From contig CAUEFI010000034.1 of the NCBI GenBank assembly GCA_958477305.1, forward strand, positions 1 to 16,624: 16,624 bases of DNA, in the 5' to 3' direction. A model generated the notes under the pieces. It made no database searches. It was not told the origin of the DNA and saw only the letters and a list, made by a program, of their open reading frames with translations. The DNA is from HGM12998 sp900756495. Its GTDB lineage: Bacteria > Bacillota > Clostridia > Oscillospirales > Oscillospiraceae. Shown in pieces: positions 14,009-16,624 of this stretch. How positions within the stretch are numbered: the stretch's first letter is position 1; each line of letters opens with the position of its first letter. The position numbers were made by a program, and so were the translations under genes.

Positions 14009-16030
14009 TTAATAGCCATAGCTGTTGGCGTTGTCCGTCGCGTAGCCGATGAAGACCTCGTCGCCTTCGTTCAGGCCGCTGATGATCTCTACCCGGGTGG
14101 AGTCGGACAGGCCTACTTCGACAGGGACAGTCCAGAAGCCTTCGGGGCACTCCCAGGCGGGGTCGGGCTCCAAAATGGCGTTCTCAGGGGCCTTGGCCGC
14201 CTTGACAAAGACCACATAGCCGGTGCCGTCGTCGCTGGAACCTCCAAAGGATCCCATGGAACCGCCAGAGGAAGAGCCGCCCATGGAGATGGAGCCGCCG
14301 GTTGCGGGCATGACCATGACGGACAGGGGCCGTGCTGTTGCGCCGCCGGTGTAGGACTGGGGTACAGCCTCAGGCACAGCGATGTCTCCGCCTGCAGCGC
14401 CGTCGTCGGCAGCAGGGGCTTCCGATTCGCCGCCGCTCTCTTCGGGCAGGGCGTCTCCGCCGTCCTCCAGGCCCGGATCGGCCATGCCGCCGTCGAGTCC
14501 GGGCTCCGTCATACCGGGATCAGCCGTATCTCCGCCCATCCCGTCCAGCATACCTGGAATGTTGGCAAAGCTGACGTACTTGACCGCCTGAACCGGTACG
14601 GTGAGACAGTCTTCGGACTGACTGGCTACAAAGGAGTAGTTGGCATATGTATTGCTCATCATCATGCCGTCGGGATTGTCCACCTTGACTACGGCGGGGA
14701 AGGTGGACATGCCGTTTTCGGCATTGCCGGTGAGTGCGACAGACTCCACAATACCCATATAGTAGTTGCCATACTGCTCAATGTCCACCATCATGCCGGC
14801 TTTGACGTATTGGATGTTGCGCTCGTCCACAGAGATCTCGATGGTCATGACGCTGGTGTCGGCGATGGTGATGGCCTGGCCGCTGGTGACCTCCTGGCCG
14901 GCAACCAGATTACAGGTGAGAACAGTGCCCGAAATCGGGGCCACGGCGTTATACTTGCCCAGCTCCTCCAGGGCCTCGTCCAGCTTCTCCTGAGCGGCCT
15001 TCAGAGCGTTCTCCTGCGTGGCGATCTCGGTGTCGGTATCCTTGGCGCCCAGCTGGACCAGAACCTGCCCCTGCCGCACATCGGCGTAGTTCAGGAGGTT
15101 TACGCTCTCCACCGGGCCGGTGGCTTTGGCCTTGATGACGGTGGTTTCGTAATACTCCAAGGTGCCGTTTTCATATGGGTAGATGGGAGTTCCGTCAGAA
15201 GCAGTAATGGCGGCCGAGGCGTCCATTCCCTCGGTGAGGGTGCCCGGATTGTCCATCACAAAGACGACCTCGAAATGAATGGCGCCCTCGGGAGTGACGT
15301 AGCGGACCTTATTGATGCTCTCCACAGTGCCGCTGCGGGTGCCCATAGTGGCGGGAATGGAGATCTGGGCGCTCTGGCCCACATGAATCTCGTCTTCATA
15401 GGCATAGCTGTAGTAAAGGGAGAGGCGCAGCTTGGTGTCGTTGACCAGAGTGGCGATGGTGGTCCCCTCCGACACGGTATCACCGATCTTGAAATCTCCC
15501 ACCTCCCTCAGGTTGCCGGCATGGGGCGCAGTGATGGTCAGCTCGGCAATTTTGTCATAGACGGCCTGAAGCTCCTTCGTACAGTTATCCACTGTCTTCT
15601 GTGCATCCGTCACAGCGTCCTGGGCGGTGGTGTCGTCCATCGTATACAAGGGCTGGCCCTCGGTAACCACGTCGCCCTCCTTTACGAAAAGCTCCTCAAT
15701 GGTGCCGCCGGTGTTGGGGGTAATGGTGGCGGCGTCCTTGGCCTTGGTCAGGCCGCTGCCCTCCACCATGCTCTGGATAGAGCCGCGCATAACCACATCG
15801 GTCATGGCCTCGCCCTTATCGGTGTTTTCCCGGAAAACAAACATCCACAGAATAACCCCTATCGCGATGACGACAGCCGCCACGATAATCAATGCAATGA
15901 CGATTTTGAGCGCTTTGGGCATTTTTTTCTTTTTCTTCTTTTTCGGCGTCTGTGGAGGCCCCGCAGGCGGTGTGGTGCGCGGCTGTTCCGCTGCGGTCGC
16001 TTCCATAACAGGAGTTTGCTGTTCCGTCAT
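14009..16030 (-). CDS. Membrane-fusion protein (HlyD/MacA type) with tandem modules
   Basis: 673 residues, well above the 350-450 usual for a MacA-like adaptor. A Pro/Thr-rich cytoplasmic tail ends in seven consecutive Lys (30-36), followed by one membrane segment (41-66). Module 1 (about 76-275) has a lipoyl half GGTIEELFVKEGDVVTEGQPL, a short coiled hairpin, a second lipoyl half APHAGNLREVGDFKIGDTV and a beta-barrel. Module 2 (about 300-485) repeats this order: GPVESVNLLNYADVRQGQVL, hairpin 334-360, APISGTVLTCNLVAGQEV, barrel, and TVPVQAVKYV. Residues 488-604 are a Gly/Asp/Pro/Met/Ser-rich insert, after which the C-terminal strand domain resumes (YVVFVK, then VPVEVGLSDSTRVEIISGLNEGDEVFIGY). 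AGGAGG lies 8 bases before the ATG. It is the first gene of the operon and probably links the ABC permease to the cell wall or surface. Confidence 0.92.
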   Translation of the reverse strand: MTEQQTPVMEATAAEQPRTTPPAGPPQTPKKKKKKKMPKALKIVIALIIVAAVVIAIGVILWMFVFRENTDKGEAMTDVVMRGSIQSMVEGSGLTKAKDAATITPNTGGTIEELFVKEGDVVTEGQPLYTMDDTTAQDAVTDAQKTVDNCTKELQAVYDKIAELTITAPHAGNLREVGDFKIGDTVSEGTTIATLVNDTKLRLSLYYSYAYEDEIHVGQSAQISIPATMGTRSGTVESINKVRYVTPEGAIHFEVVFVMDNPGTLTEGMDASAAITASDGTPIYPYENGTLEYYETTVIKAKATGPVESVNLLNYADVRQGQVLVQLGAKDTDTEIATQENALKAAQEKLDEALEELGKYNAVAPISGTVLTCNLVAGQEVTSGQAITIADTSVMTIEISVDERNIQYVKAGMMVDIEQYGNYYMGIVESVALTGNAENGMSTFPAVVKVDNPDGMMMSNTYANYSFVASQSEDCLTVPVQAVKYVSFANIPGMLDGMGGDTADPGMTEPGLDGGMADPGLEDGGDALPEESGGESEAPAADDGAAGGDIAVPEAVPQSYTGGATARPLSVMVMPATGGSISMGGSSSGGSMGSFGGSSDDGTGYVVFVKAAKAPENAILEPDPAWECPEGFWTVPVEVGLSDSTRVEIISGLNEGDEVFIGYATDNANSYGY

Positions 16031-16072
16031 GTTCTTTTCCTCCTAAAATACTTGCATGGATTCACAGATACC

Positions 16073-16100
16073 ATTGTATCACGGGATGCCGGGAAGACAA
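16073..16100 (-). promoter_or_regulatory. Promoter of the exporter/SLH operon
   Basis: Read on the minus strand, TTGTCT (16100-16095) is followed after 16 bases by TACAAT (16078-16073), itself preceded by TGA, giving an extended -10 (TGnTACAAT). Transcription would begin near 16066, leaving a leader of about 35 bases that contains the AGGAGG ribosome site of the membrane-fusion gene. Confidence 0.6.
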
Positions 16101-16121
16101 ACCACAATTCAGTGACAAATT

Positions 16122-16138
16122 CTTAAATAATCCTTAAG
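16122..16138 (-). promoter_or_regulatory. Candidate response-regulator operator (direct repeats)
   Basis: On the minus strand two TTAAG motifs stand 11 bp apart start to start (16137-16133 and 16126-16122), just upstream of the promoter -35. One helical turn between half-sites is the typical arrangement for OmpR/PhoB-family regulators, which often control MacAB-like exporters in Firmicutes. No such regulator is encoded in the window. Confidence 0.4.
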
Positions 16139-16455
16139 CTTTTCCCGCTGGTCATTAGACGGTTCAGAAGGGAAAAAAGTTCCGCACATGTTATATATAT
16201 TATAAGGTAGGGCAGGTCATAAAACTGCTGTCTCTGCCTGCCCCCCTCCCTGACCGTTTTCATTGCGCCCTCCTTTTATTCATTTGCAGTCTGCCGGAGC
16301 GCAGGTGCGGCAGACCGGGAATTGGAGATGCGGCGCAGGGCGGACATGCGAGGCGGCTCTGGCGGGGGATATCCGGGAGGGGCGTGTCTGCTGTATTTCG
16401 ACGCAGTTCCCCGGAAAGCAGCAGGAACTTTCGCGAAAGACCAGCGTCTAAGGAT
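16139..16455. other. Gene-free intergenic stretch
   Basis: No credible gene is visible on either strand; the short ORFs lack a ribosome site and family resemblance. The stretch holds an AT-rich patch (16191-16206) and a perfect 8-bp hairpin (16289-16296 with 16308-16315). It separates two divergent transcription units. A structured RNA here is possible but I recognise none. Confidence 0.5.
16289..16315. repeat. Inverted repeat (8-bp hairpin)
   Basis: GTCTGCCG pairs perfectly with CGGCAGAC around an 11-base loop. No T run follows on either strand, so it is more likely part of a folded RNA or an operator than a terminator. Confidence 0.4.
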
Positions 16456-16492
16456 AAAAATAGCCCCCAGCCCAAGGGCTGGAGGCTATTTT
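16456..16492. terminator. Bidirectional intrinsic terminator
   Basis: A 16-bp stem with one C/A mismatch: aaaatagcc (16457-16465) pairs with ggctatttt (16484-16492), and ccagccc (16467-16473) with gggctgg (16476-16482). An A run enters and a T run leaves the stem, so it can act in both directions. No protein gene ends beside it; it may end an unseen short RNA or insulate the two divergent units. Confidence 0.75.
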
Positions 16493-16521
16493 ACAGCTTT
16501 GTTACAAATGGCCCAAACCGG

Positions 16522-16550
16522 TTGACGAACGGCCGATTTTGTTTTATAGT
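16522..16550 (+). promoter_or_regulatory. Strong sigma-70-type promoter for the gene at 16614
   Basis: TTGACG (16522-16527) and TATAGT (16545-16550) each match 5 of 6 consensus positions and are separated by exactly 17 bases. Transcription would begin near 16557, at the foot of the leader hairpin. Confidence 0.75.
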
Positions 16551-16560
16551 CTTCGCAGAG

Positions 16561-16585
16561 GCAAGGGGAGTTATACGCCCCTTGC
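16561..16585 (+). promoter_or_regulatory. 5' leader hairpin
   Basis: gcaagggg (16561-16568) pairs perfectly with ccccttgc (16578-16585) around a 9-base loop, right at the predicted transcript start. A 5'-terminal hairpin of this kind usually lengthens mRNA life, which suggests a highly expressed downstream gene. Confidence 0.5.
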
Positions 16586-16613
16586 ACTCAAAAATCAGAA
16601 GGAGGAAGTTCCA

Positions 16614-16624
16614 ATGAGAAACCT
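16614..16624 (+). CDS. Start of an unknown gene, cut by the window edge
   Basis: ATG at 16614 is preceded by a perfect AGGAGG with an 8-base gap, and by a strong promoter and leader hairpin. Only Met-Arg-Asn and part of the next codon are in the window, so no function can be given. Confidence 0.65.

Noticed and set aside
14810..16126. 438-codon plus-strand ORF antisense to the adaptor gene
   Set aside because: Shadow of the membrane-fusion gene; it would also run across that gene's promoter region.
16380..16440. SRP-RNA-like stretch with GGAA and AGCAGC
   Set aside because: The GGAA is not closed by the required base pair and the conserved opposing loop is missing, so it does not fold as SRP helix 8.
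1..16624. CRISPR array, tRNA, rRNA, insertion sequence or prophage genes
   Set aside because: No regularly spaced repeats, cloverleaf, rRNA core motifs, transposase or phage proteins were seen on either strand.

Overview
This window looks like chromosomal DNA from a gut-type Clostridia (Firmicutes; an Oscillospiraceae relative such as Flavonifractor or Intestinimonas is my guess). The reasons are strong AGGAGG-type ribosome sites, a lipoprotein solute-binding protein, a signal-peptide protein with three SLH (S-layer homology) domains, and a GC-rich coding style. The taxon is inferred; no rRNA or tRNA is present to confirm it. Layout: (1) 1-227 is gene-free apart from a short tandem repeat and a hairpin terminator. 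(2) 228-1172, minus strand, is a LysR-type regulator. (3) 1173-1849 is AT-richer and has no large gene. It holds a divergent promoter-like site, a very strong terminator or attenuator hairpin at 1381-1431, and a 22-codon candidate small ORF. (4) 1850-9541, plus strand, is one compact cluster: an unrecognised 240-residue protein, a lipoprotein peptide-binding protein, two DppB/DppC-type permeases, two DppD/DppF-type ATPases and an M20 metallodipeptidase. The five genes from the first permease to the peptidase are packed with gaps of 0-15 bases or overlaps. A complete peptide ABC importer ending in a cytosolic dipeptidase suggests uptake followed by hydrolysis, and the divergent LysR protein is the natural candidate regulator. 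(5) 9581-9678 holds two back-to-back terminators, one for each of two converging operons. (6) 9690-16030, minus strand, is a second operon, read from right to left: a membrane-fusion protein (HlyD/MacA type), a MacB-type ABC ATPase, a MacB/FtsX-type permease and a large SLH-domain surface protein. The promoter lies at 16073-16100, with TTAAG direct repeats 11 bp apart just upstream, a layout expected for an OmpR/PhoB-type response regulator. (7) 16139-16624 has no gene until a promoter, leader hairpin and start codon at 16614 that run off the window. The most interesting unit is operon 6. Its membrane-fusion protein appears to contain two tandem MFP modules and a long Gly/Asp/Pro-rich insert, and the operon ends in an SLH protein with about four repeats of a beta-rich unit. 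A MacAB-like exporter paired with a cell-wall-anchored surface protein, in place of the TolC partner used by Gram-negatives, is a plausible and testable envelope-spanning system. That functional link is inference from gene order.
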